Assembly: GCA_910585265.1 (NCBI GenBank)
Contig: CAJUCA010000046.1
Location: forward strand, 1 to 24,948
DNA from: an uncultured Oscillospiraceae bacterium
GTDB taxonomy: Bacteria; Bacillota; Clostridia; Oscillospirales; Oscillospiraceae
DNA: 24,948 nucleotides
Reading direction: 5' to 3'
The notes under the pieces were generated by a model. The model did no database searches and was not told the origin of the DNA. It worked only from the letters and a program-made list of their open reading frames with translations. The translations under genes were made by a program, and so were the position numbers. This document shows positions 1 through 6,804 of this stretch, piece by piece (position 1 is the first letter of the stretch; the number at the start of each line of letters is the position of its first letter).

Positions 1-53
<53 letters not shown>

Positions 54-283
54 ATGTGCTGAAACCCCTTGATTTTCAACGGTTTTCAGATTTGTCATTA
101 CTTTTTTTGCTGTTTTGCTTTGGTGTTGCTCACCGGATGATGTGCCCTCCCAGCTGAGCTATACCCCCATGTGCTGAAACCCCTTGATTTTCAACGGTTT
201 TCAGATTTGTCATTACTTTTTTTGCTGTTTTGCTTTGGTGTTGCTCACCGGATGATGTGCCCTCCCAGCTGAGCTATACCCCC
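54..283. repeat. Perfect 115-bp tandem repeat, two units
   Basis: Units 54-168 and 169-283 are identical base for base. Each has about 93 bp of AT-rich sequence plus the first 22 nucleotides of tRNA-Ala (minus-strand sense). The AT-rich part contains short inverted repeats, for example CTGAAA against TTTCAG. The unit is joined to the tRNA sequence exactly at the D-loop, so the duplication endpoints coincide with the 22-nt tRNA head. Identity of the units suggests a recent event, or less likely an assembly artefact. Confidence 0.9.
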
Positions 284-406
284 AGATATTTCCAGAAATG
301 GAATTTTAGGGGAACCGTTGTTAAATTGTAGAACCGCGTCGGGCTTTGGTGCTCATTTGGGGGCACGCAAGTGCGTTGTTCGCGCTCCCAGCTGAGCTAT
401 ACCCCC
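147..406 (-). repeat. Three truncated tRNA-Ala heads (22 nt each)
   Basis: The 22-nt start of tRNA-Ala (complete gene copy at 32-53) recurs exactly at 147-168, 262-283 and 385-406, same strand. Each copy stops at the same point in the D-loop and continues into unrelated sequence, so none can form a tRNA. The 41 or so bases upstream of heads 262-283 and 385-406 are also related (both run into GGAAATATCT before the GGGGG), which points to an older, diverged 123-bp duplication under the recent 115-bp one. All heads lie inside the tRNA transcript. Confidence 0.85.
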
Positions 407-504
407 AGATATTTCCGGATATGAAGTTTTAAGGGAACCTTTATTAACTTACAAAAACAAACCGAAGAACAAGCTTTTTGCTTCTTACCTGTTCAACGAA
501 ACTT

Positions 505-533
505 ACTATACCACACCCCTCATAGAATGTCAA
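505..533 (-). promoter_or_regulatory. Sigma-A promoter of the tRNA-Ala transcript
   Basis: On the minus strand TTGACA (533-528) and TATAGT (510-505) are separated by exactly 17 bp. The predicted start is near 498, so the leader before the real tRNA is about 445 nt and includes all three truncated tRNA heads. Confidence 0.85.
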
Positions 534-799
534 GCAAAAACAAAAGAAATTTTCCCAAGGCAACAAACTGTTAGTAGAGCTGGACAGCGGAAATCAGGAG
601 TTCAGCCTGATCGAGCGTGCCCGCCAGGGCCACCCCACGAAAATCTATGTCAAACGGTTCGCCACCCGAGCTATATTCCCCCCGCGCTCCAGAACCTGGA
701 CTCAGGCCATGATCTTTCAGCAGTTTAAGCTGCGGAGAAGCCGCAGACAAGAGTGCGGTGTTTCTGCGCAAACAGGGAGAAACCAAGAAAATACAGGTC
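534..799. other. Intergenic stretch, nothing recognised
   Basis: About 265 bp between the tRNA promoter and the terminator of the sigma/anti-sigma operon. Short open frames exist on both strands (for example minus 571-855), but none has a recognisable motif, a convincing ribosome binding site or the codon pattern of the neighbours. It may be a decayed gene. Confidence 0.4.
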
Positions 800-847
800 A
801 AAAAACCCAAAAGCGGCCCGCCCGGAAATATCCAGGCAGACCGCTTT
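800..847 (-). terminator. Terminator of the sigma/anti-sigma operon
   Basis: On the minus strand AAAGCGG (847-841) pairs with CCGCTTT (816-810), with further partly paired GC-rich sequence inside. The stem is followed by TTGGG and a run of six T (805-800). It lies just past the stop codon at 859. Confidence 0.7.
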
Positions 848-858
848 CCCTGCACCGC

Positions 859-1758
859 TCAAGTCGTCACAACAATCTCCCGCTCCGGGCAGATAACGGA
901 CGCGACAACCTTAACCACATCCTCCAAAGCCATCTCCTTCGCCACAAGCTGGAAGGAGATCCCGTCCAGAGTAAACTGGGCAACATACATATCATAATAC
1001 CCGGCAGGCTCATGGGTGGCGGAATCGTAAGGGCCATAAGGCATCGCCCGGTAGCCGATGGACACCAGCGTCCCGGCGATCTCCGACCACTCCACCTGGT
1101 CCTCCGGCCCTAGGTAGACACAGCACCCGTGCTGTCCCAGCTTGGAGGCGGTGATCCGGAAGCCGTGCTGGACGTTGTTTTCATCGGTAAACCGGGGCAG
1201 TCCGTCCTCCCACGTGCCGAATTGCCGGTACCAGCCCAGCCAGACGGTGTCATAGGCCGGGGTTCCGTCCTCCCGGCGGAGGATCACAAACGCGCTGCCG
1301 TCCTCGTTGCTGGGGACAAGGCCCTCCGGCACCCAGGCGGGGGCCAGCGTCCGTCCGTAGTAGTCCGCCACGTCCCGGCTGTCCCACAGCACGTCCTCGT
1401 GCAGCGCGGGGTCAAAGTACAGCCTTGCGGCGGAGACAGGGGCGTCCGCTTCGTTGACAACGATGCCGTCCAGATCGATCCGAAGAACGTCGGGCTGGCC
1501 GGATACCGCGGGGCTGTCCGTGACGGCGGGAGCGGCAGGCCCCGCTGTCGGGCCGGGGTCTGTCACTGCGGACGGCGGCGTCCGCCCCGGCCCGCCCAGG
1601 GGGGTGAGCACCGACACCGCCGCCAGCAGGCAGACGCAGGCCGCCAGGCCGCCCCATTTCACCCAGGCGTTCCGCTTTTTAACTGGCATCCCGTCCGCCT
1701 CCGCCACGAAGGCGGGGTCCGCCAGCTCCAGCTTTTCCAAAAATTCGTTTCCTCTCAT
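859..1758 (-). CDS. Membrane-anchored putative anti-sigma factor
   Basis: The product is a 299-residue single-pass membrane protein: a short cytoplasmic N-terminus (about 1-33), one hydrophobic segment (about 35-52), a Pro/Thr/Ala-rich linker (about 54-85), then an extracytoplasmic domain with many aromatic residues that I do not recognise. The start was chosen because its ATG overlaps the TGA of the sigma gene (ATGA) and lies 9 nt after GGAGGG. The open frame extends upstream, but only as antisense-like sequence inside the sigma gene. Overlap with an ECF sigma gene, together with the cytoplasmic-tail/membrane/sensor layout, is the usual arrangement of an anti-sigma factor; that role is inference from context. 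No zinc-binding HxxxCxxC motif is visible. It could instead be an unrelated membrane protein under control of the sigma factor. Confidence 0.75.
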   Translation of the reverse strand: MRGNEFLEKLELADPAFVAEADGMPVKKRNAWVKWGGLAACVCLLAAVSVLTPLGGPGRTPPSAVTDPGPTAGPAAPAVTDSPAVSGQPDVLRIDLDGIVVNEADAPVSAARLYFDPALHEDVLWDSRDVADYYGRTLAPAWVPEGLVPSNEDGSAFVILRREDGTPAYDTVWLGWYRQFGTWEDGLPRFTDENNVQHGFRITASKLGQHGCCVYLGPEDQVEWSEIAGTLVSIGYRAMPYGPYDSATHEPAGYYDMYVAQFTLDGISFQLVAKEMALEDVVKVVASVICPEREIVVTT

Positions 1759-2315
1759 AAGGTGTAACCCTCCTGTTCCAAATAGTCCCGCAGCTGCCCC
1801 CGGAGGCGGAACAGAGTGGTTTTCACCCTGCCCTCCGAGCAGCCGCACCGCCGCGCCACCTCGGCCACCGAATCCAAAAACCAGTACCGCCGCAGGAACA
1901 TCACCCGTTTTTCCCGGGAAAGCCCCGCCAGAAAGCCGTTGATGGCCTCCCCCAGGGCCAGGGCGTCCAGGCGGCAGGCCGCGTCGTCGGGGGCGGGGAG
2001 GCACTGCTCCAGCTCTGCGCTCAGCTCCACCACGGCGGCGGAACGCTTCAGGCGGTCCCGCTCCCGGCAGCGGTCCAGGGCGGCGTGCCGCGTGATCCGG
2101 GCCAGGAAGGGGTACAGGTAGTCCCGGGGCTGGTGGGGCGGGATGGAACGCCACGCCTCCCAATAGGTGTCGTTCTCGCACTCCTCGGCGGTCTGGACGT
2201 CCCCCACCACCCCCAGGGCCAACGCCCGCAGTCGGGGGCCGTACTTCTCGGCGGTGCGGGCGACGGCAGTTTCATCCCGGCTGAGGTAGAGGGACACGAT
2301 CTGGCTGTCGTCCAC
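1755..2315 (-). CDS. ECF-type RNA polymerase sigma factor
   Basis: A 186-residue sigma-70 family protein of extracytoplasmic-function size, containing only regions 2 and 4. Region 2 (about 5-90) includes the stretch AEECENDTYWEAW, which follows the ECF region 2.2 pattern, and RITRHAALDRCRER. Region 4 (about 125-180) has GLSREKRVMFLRRYW and the helix-turn-helix CGCSEGRVKTTLFRLR. The start is a GTG 8 nt after AAAGGAGG; the frame runs further upstream without a ribosome binding site. Its TGA overlaps the ATG of the membrane protein that follows, suggesting coupled translation of a sigma/anti-sigma pair. A candidate self-recognised promoter and an 18-bp palindrome lie upstream. The targets of the regulon cannot be told from sequence. 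Confidence 0.9.
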   Translation of the reverse strand: MDDSQIVSLYLSRDETAVARTAEKYGPRLRALALGVVGDVQTAEECENDTYWEAWRSIPPHQPRDYLYPFLARITRHAALDRCRERDRLKRSAAVVELSAELEQCLPAPDDAACRLDALALGEAINGFLAGLSREKRVMFLRRYWFLDSVAEVARRCGCSEGRVKTTLFRLRGQLRDYLEQEGYTL

Positions 2316-2338
2316 GGCGTCCGCCTCCTTTCTGTGGT

Positions 2339-2356
2339 GGGTGAGGGCCCTCACCC
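2339..2356. promoter_or_regulatory. 18-bp perfect palindrome in sigma-factor leader
   Basis: GGGTGAGGGCCCTCACCC reads the same on both strands. It sits between the candidate ECF -10 element (2360-2365) and the GTG start of the sigma gene at 2315, around the predicted transcription start. It could be an operator or an mRNA hairpin; no protein can be assigned. Confidence 0.5.
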
Positions 2357-2359
2357 CAA

Positions 2360-2388
2360 TAAGCGTCGTCCGGGCGGGGCAGGTTACA
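2360..2388 (-). promoter_or_regulatory. Candidate ECF-type (autoregulatory) promoter
   Basis: On the minus strand TGTAAC (2388-2383) is followed 17 bp later by CGCTTA (2365-2360). The AAC-containing -35 and CG-starting -10 resemble promoters of extracytoplasmic-function sigma factors, which often transcribe their own gene. The predicted leader is about 38 nt. The match is by eye only and no second copy was found in the window. Confidence 0.4.
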
Positions 2389-2471
2389 CGTTTTACCCGT
2401 TTCATCGGCAAAAATGCGGTTTTTGAAAAGCAGCTGACCGCCATGTTTCCAAAGAAAACCAGGGCCAAAAC

Positions 2472-2501
2472 TTGAATACCCTTCCAAATCCTGCGGATAA
2501 T
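2472..2501 (+). promoter_or_regulatory. Promoter of spoVT
   Basis: TTGAAT (2472-2477), an 18-bp spacer, then GATAAT (2496-2501). The same bases also read GAATA, 17 bp, GATAATA, close to the pattern used by forespore sigma factors F and G, which would fit spoVT. The two readings cannot be separated from sequence alone. Confidence 0.6.
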
Positions 2502-2525
2502 ACAAGTGGAACGATACAAACAAAG

Positions 2526-2541
2526 CCGCGGGGAGCCGCGG
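2526..2541 (+). promoter_or_regulatory. Small GC hairpin in spoVT leader
   Basis: CCGCGG, loop GGAG, CCGCGG, ending 9 nt before the ribosome binding site AGGAGG (2550-2555). It may protect the 5' end or affect initiation; no known element is recognised. Confidence 0.4.
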
Positions 2542-2561
2542 CGGGAAGCAGGAGGAAAACC

Positions 2562-3095
2562 ATGAAAGCAACCGGGATCGTGCGCCGCATCGACGACCTG
2601 GGCCGGGTGGTGATCCCCAAGGAGATCCGGCGCACCATGCGCATTCGGGAGGGCGACCCCTTGGAGATCTACACCGACCGGGAGGGCGGCGTCATTTTCA
2701 AAAAATATTCCCAATTAGGCGACGTGTCCGACTTCGCCGCCCAGCTCTGCGACACCATCAGCCGGGTGGCGGGCCTGCCCGCCGTCATCACCGACCGGGA
2801 CAGCGTCATCGCCGGCGGGGGCGTCCCCCGCCGGGAGGTGGTGGACAAGCGGGTCTCCCCCCAGCTGGAGCAGGTGATGGAGGAGCGCAGGGGCATCCAG
2901 GCGGATCAGCCCATGCCCCTGTGCGACGGAAACGAGAAGTACCGCGTCCTCATCGCCGTGCCCATCCTGTCCGAGGGGGACGTGCTGGGCAGCGTGGCCT
3001 TCGTCAGCGACGGGGAGGCCCCCGCCCTGGGAGACGTGGAGCTGAAGCTGGCCCAGACGGTGGCCGGGTTTCTGGGCCGCCACATGGAGGCTTGA
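2562..3095 (+). CDS. spoVT: Stage V sporulation protein T, AbrB-type regulator
   Basis: SpoVT is a transcription factor of the developing forespore. The 177-residue product matches the usual length of about 178. Residues 1-50 form the swapped-hairpin AbrB DNA-binding domain, with the highly conserved start MKATGIVRRIDDLGRVVIP, followed by KEIRRTMRIREGDPLEI. Residues from about 55 to the end form the GAF-like effector domain of SpoVT (LAQTVAGFLGRHME at the C-terminus), which plain AbrB or Abh proteins lack. The ATG lies 6 nt after AGGAGG. The gene is monocistronic, between its own promoter and a strong terminator, and divergent from the sigma-factor operon. Identification rests on the N-terminal signature plus full-length agreement. 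Confidence 0.95.
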   Translation: MKATGIVRRIDDLGRVVIPKEIRRTMRIREGDPLEIYTDREGGVIFKKYSQLGDVSDFAAQLCDTISRVAGLPAVITDRDSVIAGGGVPRREVVDKRVSPQLEQVMEERRGIQADQPMPLCDGNEKYRVLIAVPILSEGDVLGSVAFVSDGEAPALGDVELKLAQTVAGFLGRHMEA

Positions 3096-3102
3096 GCTGC
3101 TG

Positions 3103-3140
3103 CGCCCCGCTCCGGGATAACCGGGGCGGGGCGTTGTTCT
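3103..3140 (+). terminator. Terminator of spoVT
   Basis: A 13-bp GC-rich stem (3103-3115 with 3121-3133, one G-U pair) and loop GATAA are followed by TTGTTCT. It starts 8 bases after the spoVT stop codon. Confidence 0.85.
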
Positions 3141-3181
3141 GTCCGGAGGCGGGAAAACCGGAGGAGAATGGCGGCCCGCTC

Positions 3182-3210
3182 TTGCGCCCGGGCCCGCCCG
3201 GTGGTATAAT
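3182..3210 (+). promoter_or_regulatory. Promoter of the glycoside hydrolase gene
   Basis: TTGCGC (3182-3187), 17-bp spacer, perfect TATAAT (3205-3210). The start codon is 64 bp downstream. Confidence 0.75.
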
Positions 3211-3273
3211 CAGGAAAAAAGGGGAGACGCCGCGGGAGGCGGTTGCGGCGGCCCCGCAGAAAGGGAGATCCGT

Positions 3274-4947
3274 ATGTCGCACAACAGCTGGGACCGGACT
3301 TGCCCCCGCCCGCAGCTCCGGCGGGACAGCTTCTTCCCCCTGAGCCAGGGCTGGACGCTGAACGGCAGGCCCATCCGGGTTCCCTGGCCACCCCAGGCCC
3401 CCCTGTCCGGCTGGACGGGGGAGGTGGGAGACGTACTGCGGTACAAAACCGCCTTCACCCTGCCGGAGGGCTTTGCCGCCCCGGGCTTCCGGGTGCTGCT
3501 CCACTTCGGGGCGGTGGACCAGGTGGCGGAGGCGTGGGTGAACGGCAAAAGCGTCGTCCGCCACGAGGGGGGCTACCTGCCCTTTTCCGCCGATATCACC
3601 GCCGCCCTCCTCCCCGGGGAAAACCGGCTGGAGGTGAAGGCGGTGGACACCCTCTCCCGGGACTACCCCTACGGCAAGCAGCATAAACGCCCCCATGGTA
3701 TGTGGTACACCCCGGTGTCCGGCATCTGGCAGCCCGTGTGGCTGGAGGCCGTGCCGGAGCGGGGGGCGGTGTCCGCCCTGCGGATCACGCCGGATCTCAC
3801 CGGGATCGACGTGGAGGTGGAGGCGGGCGGGGCGGAGTTCACCGTCAGCGTCCCCCTGGGGGAGGGGCGGTACGTCACCGCCCGGGGGGTGGAGGGGTCC
3901 GTCCGGCTGGAGCTTCCCCACCCCCACCTGTGGAGCCCGGAGGACCCCTACCTGTACGAGCTCACCGCTACCACCGAAACCGACCGGGTGGAGAGCTATT
4001 TCGCCCTGCGCACCGTGACCACCCGGGAGATCAGCGGCCGCCCCCGCCTGTGCCTGAACGGAAAGCCGGTCTTTCTCCACGGGGTGCTGGATCAGGGCTA
4101 TTTTGAGGACGGCCTGTTCCTCCCGGCGGAGCCGGAGGAGTACGAGCGGGACATCCTGCGCATGAAGGAGCTGGGCTTCAACACCCTGCGCAAGCACGTG
4201 AAGATCGAGCCGGAGGCGTTCTACCACGCCTGCGACCGTCTGGGTATGCTGGTGCTCCAGGACATGGTGAACTCCGGCGGCTACGGCTACCTGCGGGACA
4301 CGGTGATCCCGAACTTTGTGAGCAGGCGGCGGAGCGATCTGGGGGGCGGCGGGAGCGAGAAGCGCAAGGCCTTCTTCGAACGCCACTGCCTGGACACCGT
4401 GGCCCACCTGCAAAACCACCCCTGCATTGTGGGCTGGACGATTTTCAACGAGGGCTGGGGCCAGTATGACTCCGACCGGATCTGCCGCCTGCTGAAGGGG
4501 GCGGATTCCACCCGGTTCTTTGTCAGCGCGTCCGGCTGGTTTGCCCAGGAGGAGGGGGACGTGGAGAGCGAGCACATCTACTTCAGCAGCCGGGTGCTGG
4601 AGGGGACGCGGCCGGGGAAATTCCTGCTCCTCAGCGAGTGCGGCGGCTTCCCCCTCCGGGTGGAGGGCCACACGGCCCGGGACCGGAAAAGCTACGGCTA
4701 CGGCGGGCAGGCCCGCACCCCGGGGGAGCTGACGGGCCGGGTCCAGGGGCTGTACGATGACATGGTGCTGCCCTCCGTCCCCAAGGGCCTGTGCGGCTGC
4801 ATCTATACCCAGCTCAGCGACGTGGAGGGGGAGAACAACGGCCTGTATACCTACGACCGGCAGGTGCGCAAGGTGTCCGCGGGGGCCATGCTGGACGTGG
4901 CCCGGCGGCTGGAGGCCGCCCTGGCGGAGGCGGTGAAAAACGGTTGA
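3274..4947 (+). CDS. Glycoside hydrolase family 2 protein
   Basis: A 557-residue cytoplasmic glycosidase with the GH2 (beta-galactosidase/beta-glucuronidase/beta-mannosidase) fold. Residues about 20-160 are the jelly-roll sugar-binding domain (WVNGKSVVRHEGGYLPFSAD; GIWQPVWLE). About 165-250 is the immunoglobulin-like domain. From about 255 comes the TIM barrel, with LGFNTLRKHVKIEPEAFYH. E393 in IFNEGWGQ is the expected acid/base, and E455 in LLSECGG is the expected nucleophile. There is no signal peptide, so the substrate is probably an imported oligosaccharide; the exact sugar cannot be told. Its length is short for LacZ but close to GusA-like members. The ATG is 5 nt after AAGGGAGA. The gene stands alone, and its stop codon overlaps the -35 box of the ferritin promoter. 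Confidence 0.92.
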   Translation: MSHNSWDRTCPRPQLRRDSFFPLSQGWTLNGRPIRVPWPPQAPLSGWTGEVGDVLRYKTAFTLPEGFAAPGFRVLLHFGAVDQVAEAWVNGKSVVRHEGGYLPFSADITAALLPGENRLEVKAVDTLSRDYPYGKQHKRPHGMWYTPVSGIWQPVWLEAVPERGAVSALRITPDLTGIDVEVEAGGAEFTVSVPLGEGRYVTARGVEGSVRLELPHPHLWSPEDPYLYELTATTETDRVESYFALRTVTTREISGRPRLCLNGKPVFLHGVLDQGYFEDGLFLPAEPEEYERDILRMKELGFNTLRKHVKIEPEAFYHACDRLGMLVLQDMVNSGGYGYLRDTVIPNFVSRRRSDLGGGGSEKRKAFFERHCLDTVAHLQNHPCIVGWTIFNEGWGQYDSDRICRLLKGADSTRFFVSASGWFAQEEGDVESEHIYFSSRVLEGTRPGKFLLLSECGGFPLRVEGHTARDRKSYGYGGQARTPGELTGRVQGLYDDMVLPSVPKGLCGCIYTQLSDVEGENNGLYTYDRQVRKVSAGAMLDVARRLEAALAEAVKNG

Positions 4948-4971
4948 CATGGGGCAAAAACGTGATATACT
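4944..4971 (+). promoter_or_regulatory. Promoter of the ferritin gene
   Basis: TTGACA (4944-4949), 16-bp spacer, TATACT (4966-4971). The -35 box contains the TGA stop codon (4945-4947) of the preceding gene. The predicted start is near 4978, giving a leader of about 46 nt. Confidence 0.8.
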
Positions 4972-4980
4972 CTCCTTGGA

Positions 4981-4994
4981 TGCGCCGAGGCGCA
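4981..4994. promoter_or_regulatory. 14-bp inverted repeat at start of ferritin leader
   Basis: TGCGCC-GA-GGCGCA lies immediately after the predicted transcription start. The two-base centre is too small for a full hairpin, so a dimeric repressor site is more likely than an RNA element. It does not resemble a Fur box. Confidence 0.4.
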
Positions 4995-5023
4995 GGACAT
5001 ATATAATAAGGAGTGTTTCAACC

Positions 5024-5533
5024 ATGGATAAAAAGGTTGCCGCCCTGCTGAACGAGCAGATCAATAAGGAGCTGTATTCCGCCTACCTGTACCTGGACAT
5101 GGCCAATTTCTACGCCTCCAAGGGGCTGGATGGCTTCGCCAACTGGTTCGAGATCCAGGCCAGGGAGGAGCAGGACCACGCCATGCTCATCTATAAGTAC
5201 CTCCACAACAACAGCCAGGACGTGACCCTGGAGGCCATCGCCAAGCCCGACAAGACGTTCGAGACCCTCAGCGATCCCCTCACCGCCGCCCTGGCCCACG
5301 AGCAGTATGTCACAAGCCTCATCAACACCATCTACGAGGCGGCCCAGGAGGCCAAGGACCACCGGGCGGTGCAGTTCCTGGACTGGTTCATCAAGGAGCA
5401 GGGGGAGGAGGAGATGAACTCCTCCAACCTGATCACCAAGATGGGGATGTTCGGCGGGGATGCCAAGGCCCTGTATATGCTGAACAGCGAGATGGCGGCC
5501 CGTACTTACTCCGCCCCCTCCCTGAAGCTGTAA
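5024..5533 (+). CDS. ftnA: Non-heme ferritin
   Basis: Iron-storage ferritin of the bacterial FtnA type: a cytoplasmic 24-subunit cage that oxidises Fe(II) and stores it as a ferric mineral. The 169-residue, four-helix protein keeps the ferroxidase residues expected from E. coli FtnA shifted by one: E16, E49 and H52 (EEQDHA), E93 (HEQY), Q126 and E129. No heme-binding Met of bacterioferritin is evident. The ATG at 5024 was chosen because AAGGAG lies 10 nt upstream and MDKKVAALLNEQINKE is the normal N-terminus; an in-frame ATG at 4949 lies inside the promoter. Monocistronic with its own promoter and a terminator. In an anaerobe it is expected to serve iron storage and oxygen/peroxide protection. 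Confidence 0.95.
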   Translation: MDKKVAALLNEQINKELYSAYLYLDMANFYASKGLDGFANWFEIQAREEQDHAMLIYKYLHNNSQDVTLEAIAKPDKTFETLSDPLTAALAHEQYVTSLINTIYEAAQEAKDHRAVQFLDWFIKEQGEEEMNSSNLITKMGMFGGDAKALYMLNSEMAARTYSAPSLKL

Positions 5534-5545
5534 AAGCGGAACGGA

Positions 5546-5579
5546 AAGAATCCCGGCCCCCCGCGGGGCCGGGATTCTT
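5546..5579. terminator. Bidirectional terminator between ferritin and M23 gene
   Basis: A perfect 15-bp stem AAGAATCCCGGCCCC (5546-5560) with its complement (5565-5579) and a 4-nt loop. It is T-rich after the stem on both strands and separates two convergent genes. Confidence 0.85.
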
Positions 5580-5606
5580 CTGTCCCTGGAGCCGGCGTCC
5601 GGCGGT

Positions 5607-6350
5607 TTACCGCTCCGGCAGGTAGTCGTGGGGGCTCACCGGGTTGCCGTCCTGGTACATGGCGAAGTGCAGGTGGGGCTGGACCGCGTTTTCCGCGGCG
5701 GCGGTGGCCCCCACCGAGCCGATGAGGGTTCCGGTGGACACCGTGTCCCCCACCGCCACGTCGGGGACGGCGGCCAGGTTGGCGTACTGGCTGGTCAGGC
5801 CCTTCCCGTGGTCGATCTCCACCGTGGTGCCCATGAAGGGGTCCTCGAATACCTTGGACACCGTGCCCGCGGCGGTGGCGATAACCTTGGTGCCCAGGGA
5901 CACGGCCAGGTCCATCCCGTCATGGGTGCGCCAGTCCCCCATGGTCTCGCTGTAGGCCAGGGCCTCCACCGAGTAGTCCGCGATCACCGCGCCGTTCACC
6001 GGCCATGTAAAGACCAGGGCGGCGGGCTGGGTAGGCTGGGGCTGGCTGCTCACGGCGGGAGAGGGCTGGGCCGTGGGCGGGACGGTGGGCGCGGGAGAGG
6101 GCTTGGCCGTAGGCACAGGGGTGGGCTGGGCGGTCACCCGGGGAGAGGGGTTGGCCGAGGGGCTGTCCACAATGCTGGCGGAGCCGGCCACGGGCTGTCC
6201 GGGGTCGTCCTCCCCGCCCAGGCCCTGCACCAGGTAGTAGCCCGACAGGGCGATGGCGGCCACGCAAATGAGTACCACAAGATAGAAACCCTTTCCCGAG
6301 ATGAAATCGCCGAGTTTTTCGATCCAAGTCCGTTTATGATTGTTGTTCAT
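5607..6350 (-). CDS. M23 metallopeptidase, SpoIIQ-like
   Basis: A 247-residue membrane-anchored LytM-type endopeptidase. It has a short cytoplasmic N-terminus, one membrane segment (about 22-43), a long Pro/Ser/Thr-rich spacer (about 65-112) and an M23 domain. The zinc site looks complete: H143 and D147 in HDGMD, then H226 and H228 in HLH, so peptidoglycan cleavage is possible. The single-pass/linker/M23 layout is that of SpoIIQ, the forespore half of the engulfment channel; clostridial SpoIIQ retains zinc ligands that Bacillus has partly lost. The SpoIIQ assignment is an inference and the protein could be a vegetative cell-wall hydrolase. The ATG at 6350 lies 7 nt after GGAGG; the adjacent ATG at 6353 is only 4 nt away from it. 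Convergent with ferritin, no operon partner. Confidence 0.88.
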   Translation of the reverse strand: MNNNHKRTWIEKLGDFISGKGFYLVVLICVAAIALSGYYLVQGLGGEDDPGQPVAGSASIVDSPSANPSPRVTAQPTPVPTAKPSPAPTVPPTAQPSPAVSSQPQPTQPAALVFTWPVNGAVIADYSVEALAYSETMGDWRTHDGMDLAVSLGTKVIATAAGTVSKVFEDPFMGTTVEIDHGKGLTSQYANLAAVPDVAVGDTVSTGTLIGSVGATAAAENAVQPHLHFAMYQDGNPVSPHDYLPER

Positions 6351-6423
6351 CATGACACCTCCGGCCCTATTGTGGACGGAGCGGCGGCGGTTTATACCAG
6401 CGGAGGGAAAAATCCCGCCCCGT

Positions 6424-6452
6424 TTGCTTTCGGCGGGCCGCTATGGTATACT
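6424..6452 (+). promoter_or_regulatory. Promoter of the small protein-recG operon
   Basis: TTGCTT (6424-6429), 17-bp spacer, TATACT (6447-6452). It lies in the divergent gap with the M23 gene. Confidence 0.7.
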
Positions 6453-6501
6453 GGGGCAAGCAAAGCGGAAACGAGTGGGCGGCCTGTCCCGGAGCCATGA
6501 G

Positions 6502-6783
6502 GTGCGGCACGTTATCCTGTACGCGGAGAAGAAAACCCTCCTGCGGCGGCTGGCGTACCGGCTGGAGGGGCGGCGTTCCTGGGGGGCGCGGCAGATCGAC
6601 CGGTGCCTGCGGGCGTTTGACCGGGACATCCCTGGGGTTAAACTTCACACGGACCGCCTGAGCGTGGAGCAGGCCGCGGAGCGGGCGGCGGCCCTGGCGG
6701 GGCTGACGCTGGCGGAGGACAGGCGGAGCCGCCCCCGCAGGCTGCTGGACCGCGCGGCGGCGCGGATCAGGCATATCAGGTAA
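6502..6783 (+). CDS. Small basic hypothetical protein upstream of recG
   Basis: I do not recognise this 93-residue, strongly Arg-rich protein. It starts RHVILYAEKKTLLRRLAYRL, has a middle predicted as helices rich in Ala and Arg, and ends in a basic tail (RRLLDRAAARIRHIR). It has no membrane segment or cysteine motif. The GTG start at 6502 lies 7 nt after CCGGAG; a GTG at 6475 in the same frame is possible but has a weaker ribosome binding site. The frame sits between a good promoter and recG, ends 21 nt before the recG start, and so probably forms an operon with it. Nucleic-acid binding is a guess from charge alone. Confidence 0.5.
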   Translation: MRHVILYAEKKTLLRRLAYRLEGRRSWGARQIDRCLRAFDRDIPGVKLHTDRLSVEQAAERAAALAGLTLAEDRRSRPRRLLDRAAARIRHIR

Positions 6784-6804
6784 CTGGCGTTTGGAGGTGA
6801 AGCC

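Noticed and set aside
54..283. CRISPR-like array.
   Set aside because: Only two 115-bp units with identical content between the tRNA heads; there are no variable spacers and no cas genes.
571..855. A 94-codon minus frame between the tRNA promoter and the sigma operon.
   Set aside because: It runs through the likely operon terminator and has no recognisable motif or ribosome binding site.
1759..2181. Upstream extension of the anti-sigma frame to a 440-residue protein.
   Set aside because: It would overlap most of the sigma gene and reads as Pro/Gly/Arg-rich shadow sequence; the ATG at 1758 has a good ribosome binding site and the ATGA overlap.
5002..5007. TATAAT as a second ferritin -10 box.
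   Set aside because: No -35 box at a workable distance, and it abuts the ribosome binding site.
4949..5023. A longer start for ferritin at 4949.
   Set aside because: It falls inside the promoter and would add 25 residues absent from ferritins; the ATG at 5024 has AAGGAG.
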